Below, in pieces: positions 41,047 through 49,637 of a DNA stretch of 64,000 nucleotides. The first letter of the stretch is position 1. The number at the start of each line of letters is the position of its first letter. The notes below the pieces were generated by a model. That model was not told the origin of the DNA, made no database searches, and worked only from the letters and a program-made list of their open reading frames with translations. The stretch covers positions 1 through 64,000 of the forward strand of contig NZ_JABVED010000015.1 in assembly GCF_014323725.1 (NCBI RefSeq), given 5' to 3'. Source of the DNA: Actinokineospora xionganensis (lineage in GTDB: Bacteria > Actinomycetota > Actinomycetes > Mycobacteriales > Pseudonocardiaceae). The position numbers were made by a program, and so were the translations under genes.

Positions 41047-41653
41047 GCCTGCCCAGCCCGATCTCGGGCCTGTCGAACCCGCGTCGGCGAACCGGCTGTG
41101 GTCGAATCCGCCCGGCCTGACCTCGGGCCCGTCAAACGCGCGTCGGCGAACCGGCTGCGGTCGAACCCGCCCAATCCGGTACCGGTGCGGTCGAGGTTGT
41201 CCGGCTGGGTCCGCTCAGTCCAGTACCTGGTCCGGTCGAGGTTGTCCGGCCGAGTCCGCTCAGCCGGTACCCGCTCCCCGTCGAGTCGCCCCAACCTCGT
41301 CCGGCTGACCCCGGGCCGGCTCACCCCCTCCCAGTCCGGCAAGCCTCCGGACAGCGCCACTTCGGCTGCGAGTGGTGCGTGCGCGAACCCGACTCTCGCT
41401 CCCGGGCGCGCAAACGCTTTCGGGTGTGCCACGTACATAGCTACCTGCGCTATTGTCGCTGATCCGCTCGTCGCGCGGTCAGTGGTCCGTTTGCGATCGC
41501 CTCAGCCGAAGTCGCCCGGGGTCTCGCCCCTCGCCCGCACATCCACGGCATACCCGTCTGCCGCTGTGAATGCCCGCGGGGGCGCCAGGCAAGTGGGCGG
41601 CTCCATGATCGCGCCGAGGATTGAGCGCCGATCCCGCTCACTCGGGCCGCCGC
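41047..41653. repeat. degenerate GC-rich tandem repeats, no credible gene
   Basis: Open frames run through this stretch on both strands but encode low-complexity Arg/Asp/Thr-rich sequence, so I call no gene. It contains a ~58-nt repeat in two copies (around 41055-41172, sharing GCGTCGGCGAACCGGCTG) and a 44-nt repeat (41176-41219 and 41220-41263, sharing GGTCGAGGTTGTCCGGC), with a third partial unit after 41264. Confidence 0.65.
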
Positions 41654-41902
41654 CTATCGTGAGGTGTCCCGTTCCTTCCGGGCGTCCGCCAATGCGTCGT
41701 CCAACATTCCCCTTTCCATCGTGGGATCCAGTTCTCCCAACGGATAGCACCGTCCCCGGCGCGCGAGCGCCCGCCCGGTCCGGTCGATCTCCACCGTCCG
41801 AAACACCACCACCGCATGGCTCACAATCCGCCCGGCGGGCAACTTTCCTTCAGCCGCAAGGAATCCGGTCAACGCCTCCCCGATGTCGCGCCCACTCGCC
41901 AC
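41654..41902 (-). CDS. small hypothetical protein
   Basis: An 82-aa ORF with balanced composition, unlike the low-complexity frames around it (IGEALTGFLAAEGKLPAGRI, VVVFRTVEIDRTGRALARRG). GTG start with a GGGGGTGA run upstream. I do not recognise a family. Its charged, regularly hydrophobic pattern suggests a compact soluble protein. It may be a real gene, but support is limited to composition and a plausible start. Confidence 0.45.
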   Translation of the reverse strand: MASGRDIGEALTGFLAAEGKLPAGRIVSHAVVVFRTVEIDRTGRALARRGRCYPLGELDPTMERGMLDDALADARKERDTSR

Positions 41903-41986
41903 CGATCACCCCCGATTCCGCCGCACCACCAGTGGATCACGATCCGCCGCGAAAAGCACCGGGTCCCGACCCGCCTGTGGACAACT

Positions 41987-42016
41987 CCTGGGTGGGCGCC
42001 GGGGCGCCCACCCAGG
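41987..42016. terminator. hairpin terminator of the metalloprotease gene
   Basis: CCTGGGTGGGCGCC and its exact complement (arms 41987-42000 and 42003-42016) form a hairpin 8 nt after the stop of the minus-strand metalloprotease gene. Confidence 0.75.
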
Positions 42017-42023
42017 AAGTGGT

Positions 42024-43235
42024 TCAGCGGAACGCGGCGATGGTCGCCTTGGTTTCGTTCAGGACCCGGGCGTTGTCGCTCTTGTCGGCGGTGCCCATGG
42101 CCACGCCCTCATAGTTCTTCCCGGGGTTCGACCAGTAGTTCAGCCGCGAGCAGCTGGTGGGACAGTCGTAGGCCATGATCGTGCGCCACGCGTTCCCGTT
42201 GCGGAATCCATGGCCGTGGGCGAACGGCGTGGTGGACGAATCGGTCTCCGGGTCGTGCCGTGCGGACTGCAGATGCCCCAGCTCGTGCGCGAAGGTGTAA
42301 TAGCCGGTCGCGCAGCCGTGGTAGACCGCCGCGAAGGCTGTCGTGGCGTCGGCGCCGATGCTCGATGCGAGGCCACAACCCGACTTGTCGTTGACCAGCA
42401 ACACATTCAGATCGGCCTGCTGCTTGTCGCGGCTGGCGTGGATGCTGTCGAGGATGCCGTCCGAGGGTTCCCGGAACCGGGCCAAGTCGGCGGTCATCTC
42501 CTGTTCCTTGTGCTGCAGCGTCTCGTAGCCGGACAGCTCCAACGTGATCTCGACGCCCGAGTTCTCATAGCCCCGGTTCGTCTCCGCTACCGCCAGCTCG
42601 GCCAGTGCCCGCAAGTCCCCGCCGAAGCCGGTCGCGGCGTCGCTGGTGCCGACCACCTGCACCCGGATCACCGTGTTCGCCTCAGTGGCCGCGGTGTCGG
42701 CCATCGGCACTGTCGGTGGACCACCCGGCGTCCTGGGATGGTCTGGCGGCATGCGCGACTCGTCGATCTCCGTCACCGCGTGCTGCCCGCCTGCGATCGG
42801 CTGGATTCGGTACAGCCGTCCATCGGCCCGGACCGACCCGGTCACCCCATCGCCGCGACGCACCAGGACGACCGACTCCCGTTCGTCGGACCGCACCCCG
42901 CCTGCCGGCCGCTGCCAGTCTCGGATCGAGCCCTCCCACACCGTGCTGCCCAGCGCGGTAGTCCGAACCCGGTCGCGGCGGGCGGTGACCCGCTGATTCC
43001 CCAGATCCAGCTCGATGGCGTCGGTCTTCGAATCAACCGCCCCAGCGTCCGCGCGTTTCGTCCACACGCCCGCGGTTCCCGGCCGCGACTGCAGGGCGGC
43101 CGTCGACGCCGCTGTGTTCTCCGTGAACAGCTCCCGCCCCGGCTTGTCCGCCGACGCCGTGGGCGCGAGCACTAAACAGGCCGCTCCCAACGCGACCGCC
43201 CCGACCATCGAGAACATTCTGGAATTCGCGCGCAT
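42024..43235 (-). CDS. secreted reprolysin-like zinc metalloprotease
   Basis: A 403-aa exported protease. A signal peptide (about 1-30) precedes a propeptide-like region of about 140 residues. The C-terminal catalytic domain has the extended zinc motif HELGHLQSARHD and a downstream Met-turn (TIMAYDC), which define a metzincin of the M12/reprolysin type. Several cysteines near the active site probably form disulfides. ATG at 43235 with GAGGGA upstream is chosen; the open frame extends 51 codons further without a signal-like start. It adds a sixth catalytic type to the window's secreted proteolytic set but lacks a P-domain. Confidence 0.87.
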   Translation of the reverse strand: MRANSRMFSMVGAVALGAACLVLAPTASADKPGRELFTENTAASTAALQSRPGTAGVWTKRADAGAVDSKTDAIELDLGNQRVTARRDRVRTTALGSTVWEGSIRDWQRPAGGVRSDERESVVLVRRGDGVTGSVRADGRLYRIQPIAGGQHAVTEIDESRMPPDHPRTPGGPPTVPMADTAATEANTVIRVQVVGTSDAATGFGGDLRALAELAVAETNRGYENSGVEITLELSGYETLQHKEQEMTADLARFREPSDGILDSIHASRDKQQADLNVLLVNDKSGCGLASSIGADATTAFAAVYHGCATGYYTFAHELGHLQSARHDPETDSSTTPFAHGHGFRNGNAWRTIMAYDCPTSCSRLNYWSNPGKNYEGVAMGTADKSDNARVLNETKATIAAFR

Positions 43236-43483
43236 CACATGTCCCTCGCCTCGGGACCGCCACGCGCGGCGAGCGGACCGGGCGAGCCGAGACCAGATCC
43301 GGCAGGGGACTCGACTCCCGGGAGCCCGCCGCCGCCACGGTCCATGGATGTGTGTCCGGCACGTTATCCAGTCGCGGGATGCATCCATAGGGAGTAATTA
43401 ACTTTCCCTTTTGCCGTTTAGCGGGCCGGGGCGGTCAAGCCCGGTTGTTCCGCCGTCCTGGGAGGTGACGATCACCAGGTGGA

Positions 43484-43906
43484 ATGCGCCAAATCCGCGC
43501 GAAGTCCGTCGCGGACACGATCACCGTCTACCAGGCGTACTCCCCGGCGATCGCGGACGCGGCACTCGCGGCGGGCACGGTCGTCCCGCCGTTCAAGCGC
43601 GAGCGCATGACGTGGATCAAGCCTTCGTTCCTCCGGATGATGTATCGCTGCGGCTGGGCCACGAAGCCCGACCAAGAGCGCGTCCTCGCGATCCGCATGG
43701 GCCGAGCGGGTTCCAGTAGGCATTGGATCACTCATGCCCCAGTTCGTTAGGCAACGCCCGATCCAAATCGGACTTCCGGCGCGGCCGTCCACCACTACAT
43801 CGACGACTGGATCGTGGACCAGACCAACGTCACCCCGTGGCCCACAAGATCGGCGCGTTGGTCCGCCGGCGCGCTGCTGCCCGTCGAAGGGCCGCACCCG
43901 CACTGA
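43484..43906 (+). pseudogene. DUF4291 family pseudogene
   Basis: The first 80 codons match the DUF4291 pattern (VYQAYSPAIADAALAAG, MTWIKPSFLRMMYRCGWATK, QERVLAIRM). A stop codon follows at 43748-43750, a PIQIGL segment appears in a neighbouring frame, and the family's C-terminal YIDDWIVDQTNVTP resumes in the original frame. About 50 residues are missing relative to usual members. It lies just downstream of tRNA-Arg, a common site of insertion and deletion. Confidence 0.75.
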
Positions 43907-43918
43907 CCCTGGACAAAG

Positions 43919-43959
43919 ATCAGGCCCCTGACCGCATTGCTGCTGGTCAGGGACCTGAT
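43919..43959 (-). terminator. hairpin downstream of tRNA-Arg
   Basis: ATCAGG-c-CCCTGACC pairs with GGTCAGGG-a-CCTGAT (arms 43919-43933 and 43945-43959, one mismatch). It starts about 17 nt after the tRNA 3' end on the minus strand. Confidence 0.65.
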
Positions 43960-43975
43960 TTCACCCGGCGAAAGG

Positions 43976-44051
43976 TGGTGCCCCCGGCAGGATTCGAACC
44001 TGCGACGCACGGTTTAGGAAACCGATGCTCTATCCCCTGAGCTACGAGGGC
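43976..44051 (-). tRNA. tRNA-Arg(CCT)
   Basis: The complement folds as a standard cloverleaf: acceptor GCCCTCG/CGGGGGC, D-arm GCTC-AGGGGATA-GAGC, anticodon loop TTCCTAA with anticodon CCT, T-arm GCAGG-TTCGAAT-CCTGC, and an encoded CCA (43976-43978). The anticodon stem has one mismatch at its outer pair. It reads the AGG arginine codon. Confidence 0.95.
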
Positions 44052-44168
44052 CTGCGCGAACACCATACCGGGTGGGTCCGCGCAGGCCTCCGGGTCCTCC
44101 ACTGGGGGCGAAACAGGGTGCGCGTCCCTAACCTGGACGACAGGATGGGGTGGACCGAGGGGGGACCG

Positions 44169-45083
44169 GTGGGTGATGGGCGGCTGGAGATCGATCGGAT
44201 CTCCAAGAGTTTCGGCGACGTCGTCGCGCTGCGGGAGTTGGCGTTCGATGTGCGGGCCGGGGAGTTGTTCGGGTTCGTGGGAAGCAACGGCGCCGGGAAG
44301 ACGACGGCCATGCGGATTGCCCTGGGGGTGTTGGCGGCGGATTCCGGGGAGGTTCGGTGGGACGGGGTGCCCGTCACCCTGGAGACTCGGCGGCGGATCG
44401 GTTATATGCCGGAGGAGCGAGGGCTCTATCCGAAGATGAGGGTCGGTGAGCAACTCGTCTACCTCGCCCGCCTCCATGGGCTCACCCCCGCGGCCGCGCA
44501 GCGGGCTGTCGTCGAGTGGACCGAGCGGCTCGGGGTGGCCGGGCGGGTCGGTGACGAGGTGCAGAAGTTGAGCCTGGGCAACCAGCAGCGAGTGCAGCTT
44601 GCCGCCGCGTTGGTTCACGACCCGGGGATCCTTGTGCTGGACGAGCCCTTCTCCGGGCTGGACCCGGTGGCGGTGGACGTCATGAGCGGCGTGTTGCGCG
44701 ACAAGGCCAAGGCCGGGGTTCCCGTTGTCTTCTCCAGCCACCAGCTCGACCTCGTCGAGCGCTTGTGCGACCGGGTCGGCATCGTCCGGAGTGGACAGAT
44801 GGTCGCCTGCGACACCGTGGACGCGTTGCGCTCCACCGGGGCCATGGAGTTGGTAGTGGAGGCGCCCTCGGCGCCGCCCGGGTGGGCGGACAACCTCAGC
44901 GGAGTGGCGGTGAAGGAACACGTGGGGTCCCGGACAATCCTGGCGCTCGGCGACGGCGCCGACGACCAGGTGGTGCTGCGCGCGGCCCTGGCGACCGGGG
45001 CGGTGACGGAGTTCAGCAGGCGGCGGCCGTCGCTGACCGAGTTGTTCCGCAACGTCGTGGCGGCGGACGGGGTGGCGGCGTGA
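44169..45083 (+). CDS. ABC transporter ATP-binding protein
   Basis: A 304-aa ATPase with Walker A (GSNGAGKTTA), Q-loop region (GYMPEERGLYPKM), a signature-like LSLGNQQR, Walker B (ILVLDEPFSGLDP) and the H-loop (SSHQLDLVERL). The C-terminal 80 residues form the extension found in NatA-like exporter ATPases. GTG at 44169 follows a GGGGGGACC run; the frame upstream reads through the tRNA region and is not coding. It overlaps the permease gene by 4 nt. Together they form an ABC-2 type exporter of unknown substrate. Confidence 0.9.
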   Translation: MGDGRLEIDRISKSFGDVVALRELAFDVRAGELFGFVGSNGAGKTTAMRIALGVLAADSGEVRWDGVPVTLETRRRIGYMPEERGLYPKMRVGEQLVYLARLHGLTPAAAQRAVVEWTERLGVAGRVGDEVQKLSLGNQQRVQLAAALVHDPGILVLDEPFSGLDPVAVDVMSGVLRDKAKAGVPVVFSSHQLDLVERLCDRVGIVRSGQMVACDTVDALRSTGAMELVVEAPSAPPGWADNLSGVAVKEHVGSRTILALGDGADDQVVLRAALATGAVTEFSRRRPSLTELFRNVVAADGVAA

Positions 45084-46261
45084 ACGCGTGGTCGGCAGTC
45101 GGATTGGTGGCGGGGCGCGAGGTGCGCACCCGCTTGCGCTCCAAGGCGTTCATCATCACCACGGTGGCGACCCTCGTTCTGCTGGTGGGTTTCGCGCTGG
45201 TCATGAAGCTCGCGGGCGGCGGCTCGGACTCGACGGTCGGGCTCACCGGGGGCAGCACGTCGCTGTCCGCACCGCTCAAGGCGACCGCCGAGAGCATCGG
45301 CCAGACCATCGAGACCCGGGAGATCCACGATGAGCCCGCCGGTCGACGCCAGGTCGACGAGGGGACGCTCGACGCGCTGCTTGTCGGCGACGGGTCGAAT
45401 GTCGTCGTGGTCGTGAAGAAGGACATCGACGAGAAGCTGCGCGCCACGCTGAACGTGCTGGCCGGGCAGTTGGCGCTCAACCAGCAGATCGTCGACCTCG
45501 GCGGCGACCCGGCCCAGGTGGCCGACGCCGTCGCGGACGCCAAGGCCGAGGTGCGACCACTGGAGCCGCCGTTCGACTACAACGGCCAGCAACTGGTCCT
45601 CGGCATGATCGCCGGGGTGCTGATCTACATGTCCCTGCTGGTCAACGGCCAGTCCGTGGCCCAGGGTGTGGTGGAGGAGAAGTCCAGCCGGGTCGTCGAA
45701 CTGCTGCTCGCGACGATCCAGCCGTGGCAGCTGATGGCGGGCAAGGTCCTCGGCATCGGTCTGGTGGGCCTGATCCAGATGCTGGTGATCGGCGGTGTCG
45801 GGGTGGTCGCCGGGCTCGGCCTCGGCGTGCTGACGATCTCCGTCGGCTCAGCTGTCGGCACCGTCGTGTGGCTGGTGGTCTGGTTCCTGCTCGGTTTCTT
45901 CGCCTACTCGCTGGTCTTCGCCGCGCTCGGCGCGCTGGTGTCGCGCCAGGAGGACGTGGGCGGGGTGATCACACCGCCGCTGATGTTCGTCATCCTGGGC
46001 TACGTCCTCGGCATCTCGATCCTGCCCGGCGACCCCGGCAACAAGCTGGTGGAGACGCTGTCGCTGGTGCCGTTGTTCGCACCGACGCTGATGCCGATGC
46101 GCCTGGCCATGGGTGGGGTGCCGGTGTGGCAGGCCGCGCTGTCGGTCACGCTGGTCGTTGCCCTGATCCCGGCGCTCGTGTGGCTGTCCGGCCGTGTCTA
46201 CCGCAACGCGGTGATGCGCAGCGGCGGTAAAGTCCGACTGCGCGACGCGCTCAAGATGTGA
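45080..46261 (+). CDS. ABC-2 type transporter permease
   Basis: A 393-aa permease. One N-terminal helix (AFIITTVATLVLLVGFALVM) is followed by an external loop of about 130 residues and five or six C-terminal helices (about 175-385), the NatB/YhaP arrangement. The GTG overlaps the ATPase stop (GTGA). NatAB-type systems export sodium or drugs, but the cargo here cannot be read from sequence. The orphan response regulator 75 nt downstream might belong to the same regulatory unit. Confidence 0.88.
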   Translation: MNAWSAVGLVAGREVRTRLRSKAFIITTVATLVLLVGFALVMKLAGGGSDSTVGLTGGSTSLSAPLKATAESIGQTIETREIHDEPAGRRQVDEGTLDALLVGDGSNVVVVVKKDIDEKLRATLNVLAGQLALNQQIVDLGGDPAQVADAVADAKAEVRPLEPPFDYNGQQLVLGMIAGVLIYMSLLVNGQSVAQGVVEEKSSRVVELLLATIQPWQLMAGKVLGIGLVGLIQMLVIGGVGVVAGLGLGVLTISVGSAVGTVVWLVVWFLLGFFAYSLVFAALGALVSRQEDVGGVITPPLMFVILGYVLGISILPGDPGNKLVETLSLVPLFAPTLMPMRLAMGGVPVWQAALSVTLVVALIPALVWLSGRVYRNAVMRSGGKVRLRDALKM

Positions 46262-46335
46262 AACTTATTCATTTTTGCTCGATCCATCCGACGTCACCCA
46301 GTAGAGTCTCACAATGCCGACTCGGGGAGGCGTTT

Positions 46336-46983
46336 GTGATCAAGGTCCTGTTGGCTGATGACGAGGATCTCGTCCGGTCCGGCCTGCGCTCGATCCTTAC
46401 CAGCGCGGGCGATATCGAGATAGTGGCCGAGTGCGACGACGGCGCCCACGTCGCCGACCTGGTCCGGCTGCACCGGCCGCACGTCGTCCTCCTCGACATC
46501 CGCATGCGGACCACCGACGGCATCGTCGCGCTCAAGCGCGTGATGGAGCTGGCCGATCCGCCCGCGGTGGCCATGCTCACGACCTTCGACGTCGACGAGT
46601 ACGTGCAGAAGGCGCTCCGGCTGGGCGCCAACGGTTTCCTCCTCAAGGACACCGAGCCCACGCAGCTCGTCAACGCCGTGCGCGACCTCGCCCGCGGCGG
46701 TGCCGTGCTCGACCCGAACGTCGCCGCCCGGGTCATCGCGGCGATGGCCGACGGACAGAAGGCCGCCGAGCCCGCGCGCAAGCTGCTGTCGTCGCTGTCG
46801 GGCCGCGAACTCGAGGTCGTCGCCCTCATCGGCCAGGGCATGTCGAACGCCGAGATCGGCAACACGCTGCATCTGTCCGAGGCCACGGTGAAGGGCTACG
46901 TGTCCTCCGTGCTCGGCAAGATCGGCGCGGCGAACCGGGTGCAGGCCGCGCTTGTGGCCTACCGCGGCGGGCTCATCGGCTAG
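46336..46983 (+). CDS. NarL/LuxR-type response regulator (orphan)
   Basis: A 215-aa regulator: receiver domain with acidic pocket ADDED, phosphoacceptor Asp54 (VVLLDIRM), switch Thr (LTTFD) and Lys (FLLKD), then a LuxR helix-turn-helix (LSGRELEVVALIGQGMSNAE, LSEATVKGYVSSVL). GTG start with GGGGAGG upstream. No histidine kinase is adjacent, so the partner is unknown. It follows the ABC exporter in the same direction and may control it. Its end overlaps the convergent GGDEF gene by 4 nt. Confidence 0.88.
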   Translation: MIKVLLADDEDLVRSGLRSILTSAGDIEIVAECDDGAHVADLVRLHRPHVVLLDIRMRTTDGIVALKRVMELADPPAVAMLTTFDVDEYVQKALRLGANGFLLKDTEPTQLVNAVRDLARGGAVLDPNVAARVIAAMADGQKAAEPARKLLSSLSGRELEVVALIGQGMSNAEIGNTLHLSEATVKGYVSSVLGKIGAANRVQAALVAYRGGLIG

Positions 46984-48500
46984 AGCCAGTCCTCGCGGGT
47001 GTGCACTTCGACCCGGTTGCGGCCCCGCCGCTTCGCCCGGTAGAGCGCCACGTCGGCATTGGCGAACAGCTTTTCCAGGGTGTCCGCGCCAGAGGCGACC
47101 CCGATGCTCACCGTGGGCCGCCGCGTGGTGCCGAGCACCGCGGTCCAGTCGTGCAGGTCGACGGACATGCGGATCCGTTCGGCCACCGCGACACCGACCG
47201 GCGACGTCCGTCCGGTCGAGTGGTCGAGGGCCGCCTCGGTGAGCAGCACGACGAACTCGTCGCCCGCCCACCGCGCGACCACGTCGCCGACGCGGCATTC
47301 GGCGCGCAGCAGTTGGGCGATCTCGCGCAGCGCCGCGTCCCCGGCGGCGTGCCCGGCGGCGTCGTTGACTCCCTTGAACCAGTCGACGTCGATCAGCACC
47401 AGCCACGGCACCCGCCCGTTCATCCCGGCGCGTTCGAGCACCTCGGGCGCGGTGCGTTCCAGGCCGAACCGGTTGCTCAGCCCGGTGAGCGGGTCGCGCT
47501 CCGCGGCCTCCTGCGCCGCCATCGCCTGGTGTCGCGCGCGCACGGCCAGCCTGCGCTGCTCCAGCGCCTGGCCCAACCCCTCCTGCACTGTCTCCAGTGC
47601 GGTCTGCCGGGCGGAGATGTTGCGCCGCAGGGCTTCGGCCTCGCCGACCGGGTCGCCGTTGGCCCGGCAGATGTCGGCGAGATCCTGCGAATACCGCTGC
47701 ACCAACGAAACGTCGTTGATCCACTCGGCGTCGTCGACGGCGATGCGGGCGTGGTGGGTTGCGTCGGTGAGTTTGCCCTGCTTGCGGCGGACCGTGGAGA
47801 TGACCCAGTGCCCTACGGAGTTCACCCACCGGCTGCCGATCATCTCGGCCTGCAGCAGGGCGGAGTCCGCCGTGCTCTCGGCGCGCTCCAATTCGCCGAT
47901 GCCCGCCAGGGACGCGCCGTACGCCGCGAGCAGTGCGAGGTGGACCCGGCCCGTGCTGACCAGCGCCAAACCTTCCTCGAACAACGGGATGGCTTCGCGG
48001 AACACCGCTTCCGCCTCGTCCGGCGGCAGCTCGCAGGCGCGGAAGTTCAACGTTCCCGCCAGGCCTTGCAGGCAGTGCGCCAGGACCTCCACGTCGTCGC
48101 CGCCGCGGGCGACGTCGACGGCGATCCGGCTGATCTCCAGCGACGCCCGCCGGTGCCCGATGCCTTCGAGGAGATACCCGAGCCTGCCCAGGGTGTCGGC
48201 GGCCGAGGACCCGGTCGGGTGCTCGGTGTCGATCTCGCTCCAGCCCTCCGCGGCCAGCTCCAGCGCCAGCGGGATGCGTCGCAGCCGCCACGCCGCGACC
48301 GCCCGCCGGGTCAGCAGGGCGGCCCTGGTCCAGGGGGCGAGACCGGGGGGCACCTTGGCGACGATCTGGTCGAACAAGGAGTTGGCCTCGTCGTTGCGGC
48401 CCGCGTCCAGCAGCAGCCGTACTTCGCGGTCGGCGCTCAGCGCCTCGGTCGCGTCCGCCTCGACGCCGTCCTGCCCCACGCGGTCCCCGGATGTCCTCAC
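46980..48500 (-). CDS. diguanylate cyclase with N-terminal TPR-like domain
   Basis: A 506-aa protein with no membrane segment. Residues 20-310 are helical and repeat-like (TPR-type), followed by a short coiled coil (310-335) and a GGDEF domain from DPLTGLSNR. The active-site loop reads AGDEF (412-416), a known functional variant. An RxxD inhibitory site (Arg403 to Asp406, RVGD) lies exactly five residues upstream, so product feedback by c-di-GMP is expected. It should make c-di-GMP in the cytoplasm; the TPR part probably senses a partner protein. ATG at 48500 is the first good start. Confidence 0.85.
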   Translation of the reverse strand: MRTSGDRVGQDGVEADATEALSADREVRLLLDAGRNDEANSLFDQIVAKVPPGLAPWTRAALLTRRAVAAWRLRRIPLALELAAEGWSEIDTEHPTGSSAADTLGRLGYLLEGIGHRRASLEISRIAVDVARGGDDVEVLAHCLQGLAGTLNFRACELPPDEAEAVFREAIPLFEEGLALVSTGRVHLALLAAYGASLAGIGELERAESTADSALLQAEMIGSRWVNSVGHWVISTVRRKQGKLTDATHHARIAVDDAEWINDVSLVQRYSQDLADICRANGDPVGEAEALRRNISARQTALETVQEGLGQALEQRRLAVRARHQAMAAQEAAERDPLTGLSNRFGLERTAPEVLERAGMNGRVPWLVLIDVDWFKGVNDAAGHAAGDAALREIAQLLRAECRVGDVVARWAGDEFVVLLTEAALDHSTGRTSPVGVAVAERIRMSVDLHDWTAVLGTTRRPTVSIGVASGADTLEKLFANADVALYRAKRRGRNRVEVHTREDWL

Positions 48501-48588
48501 CGAACGGCCGCCCGAGCGACGCGATCGTGGTCTGCGACACAGTAGGGGGCAGGCTACAAGGCCGCTCGGGCATGACCCGTTCGGAGTA

Positions 48589-48831
48589 TCAGGACTTGCT
48601 GGGACCCGGGTAGGGCAGCAGCGCCATCTCGCGCGCGTTCTTGATGGCGGTGGCGACCTGCTTCTGCTGTTGCGGCGTCAATCCGCTCACCCGCCGGGAC
48701 CTGATCTTGCCCCGGTCGGAGATGAACTTGCGCAGCAGCATCACATCTTTCCAGTCTACTGTGGACACACCGGCGGTCTTCAGCGGATTGGGCTTCTTCT
48801 TGCCGGGCAACCGGCGTTCTGGCTTGGCCAT
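48589..48831 (-). CDS. rpsR: 30S ribosomal protein S18, alternative (zinc-free) paralogue
   Basis: An 80-aa S18. The conserved block [19 protein letters not shown] and [19 protein letters not shown] identify it. It has no cysteine and so cannot form the zinc site of the C+ form, as expected of the paralogue made under zinc limitation. ATG at 48831 begins MAKPERR; an upstream TTG in the same frame overlaps the S14 stop and is unlikely. It is the last gene of the minus-strand Zur-type operon. Confidence 0.92.
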   Translation of the reverse strand: MAKPERRLPGKKKPNPLKTAGVSTVDWKDVMLLRKFISDRGKIRSRRVSGLTPQQQKQVATAIKNAREMALLPYPGPSKS

Positions 48832-48836
48832 GGCTC

Positions 48837-49142
48837 CTACCAACTCGACTTGTTGACGCCGGGAAGCTCGCCGCGGTGGGCCATCTCGCGCATCCGCACG
48901 CGGGACAGGCCGAACGCGCGGAGGAACCCGCGTGGCCTGCCGTCGACGGCGTCGCGGTTGCGCACGCGGGTCGGGCTGGCGTCGCGCGGCAGCTTCTGCA
49001 GTCCGATTCGGGCGGTCTCGCGCTCGGCGTCGGTCGACTTCGGGGAGCGGAACGCTTCCTTGAGCTCGGCGCGACGCTCGGCGTTGCGGGCGACGACCAG
49101 CTTGCGCTGCTCGTTCTTGGCGATCTTCGACTTCTTGGCCAT
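48837..49142 (-). CDS. rpsN: 30S ribosomal protein S14, alternative (zinc-free) paralogue
   Basis: A 101-aa S14 of the long, C-minus type. It shows [26 protein letters not shown] and [20 protein letters not shown], with no CxxC pairs. Zinc-free S14 replaces the zinc-binding form when zinc is scarce. It lies 5 nt upstream of rpsR and abuts rpmG (shared base at 49142), so the operon is translated as one unit. Confidence 0.95.
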   Translation of the reverse strand: MAKKSKIAKNEQRKLVVARNAERRAELKEAFRSPKSTDAERETARIGLQKLPRDASPTRVRNRDAVDGRPRGFLRAFGLSRVRMREMAHRGELPGVNKSSW

Positions 49143-49306
49143 CAGCGGTCCTCTTTGAACTCGACGTGGCGGCGCACCACGGGGTCGAACTTCATCAGCA
49201 CCAAGCGGTCCGGGTCGTTGCGCCGATTCTTGCGGGTCACGTAGGTGAACCCGGTGCCCGCGGTGGAGCGGAGCTTGATGATCGGGCGAATCTCGTTGCG
49301 GGCCAT
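49142..49306 (-). CDS. rpmG: 50S ribosomal protein L33, alternative (zinc-free) paralogue
   Basis: A 54-aa L33 ([39 protein letters not shown]). The usual CxxC...CxxC zinc ribbon is absent. The ATG overlaps the L28 stop (ATGA). Confidence 0.95.
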   Translation of the reverse strand: MARNEIRPIIKLRSTAGTGFTYVTRKNRRNDPDRLVLMKFDPVVRRHVEFKEDR

Positions 49307-49542
49307 CAGATCCGCTGTCCTTCCTTGCGCAGACGGGCCACGACGGCCTCCACGCCCTGCTTGTCGATGGTCTTGATGCCCTTGACCGACACCCGCAGGC
49401 GCACCCACCGGTTCTCCGACGGCAGCCAGAAACGGCGCTGCTGGATGTTCGGGTCCCAGCGGCGCGAGGTCCGCCGGTGGGAGTGCGACACCTGCTTGCC
49501 GAACCCGGGCTTGCGGCCCGTGACCTGGCAGTGAGCGGACAC
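49306..49542 (-). CDS. rpmB: 50S ribosomal protein L28, alternative paralogue
   Basis: A 78-aa L28 ([42 protein letters not shown]). Only one cysteine remains, so the zinc site is lost. GTG start with AAGGAGG five nt upstream. It is the first gene of the minus-strand operon, and a Zur-like dyad overlaps its promoter at 49553-49572. Confidence 0.95.
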   Translation of the reverse strand: MSAHCQVTGRKPGFGKQVSHSHRRTSRRWDPNIQQRRFWLPSENRWVRLRVSVKGIKTIDKQGVEAVVARLRKEGQRI

Positions 49543-49552
49543 AGCGCCTCCT

Positions 49553-49572
49553 TGAAATGGGATCCGTTTTCA
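49553..49572. promoter_or_regulatory. candidate Zur box between rpmB and the CobW-like gene
   Basis: TGAAATGGGATCCGTTTTCA is a dyad matching at 8 of 10 positions per half, with the TGAAA...TTTCA ends typical of actinobacterial Zur sites. CATAAT on the minus strand overlaps its edge as a likely -10 for rpmB. A second, weaker half-site (TGGAAATCGTT) lies near 49611, closer to the plus-strand gene. Confidence 0.6.
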
Positions 49573-49637
49573 TTATGACGCTCGCCAGGGTAGCGTCGGC
49601 ATCGTCAAGATGGAAATCGTTGTCGATAGGAGTCCAT

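Noticed and set aside
40467-41438. 323-aa minus-strand open frame in the 41-kb region
   Set aside because: Translation is tandem-repeat low complexity and overlaps the XRE gene; no start or domain support.
41098-42114. 338-aa plus-strand open frame
   Set aside because: Ser/Pro/Arg-rich, runs through degenerate repeats and over the metalloprotease terminator; no homology pattern.
46431-48545. 704-aa plus-strand open frame over the GGDEF gene
   Set aside because: Antisense shadow with repeated Gly/Arg/Asp runs; the minus-strand frame has a complete GGDEF domain.
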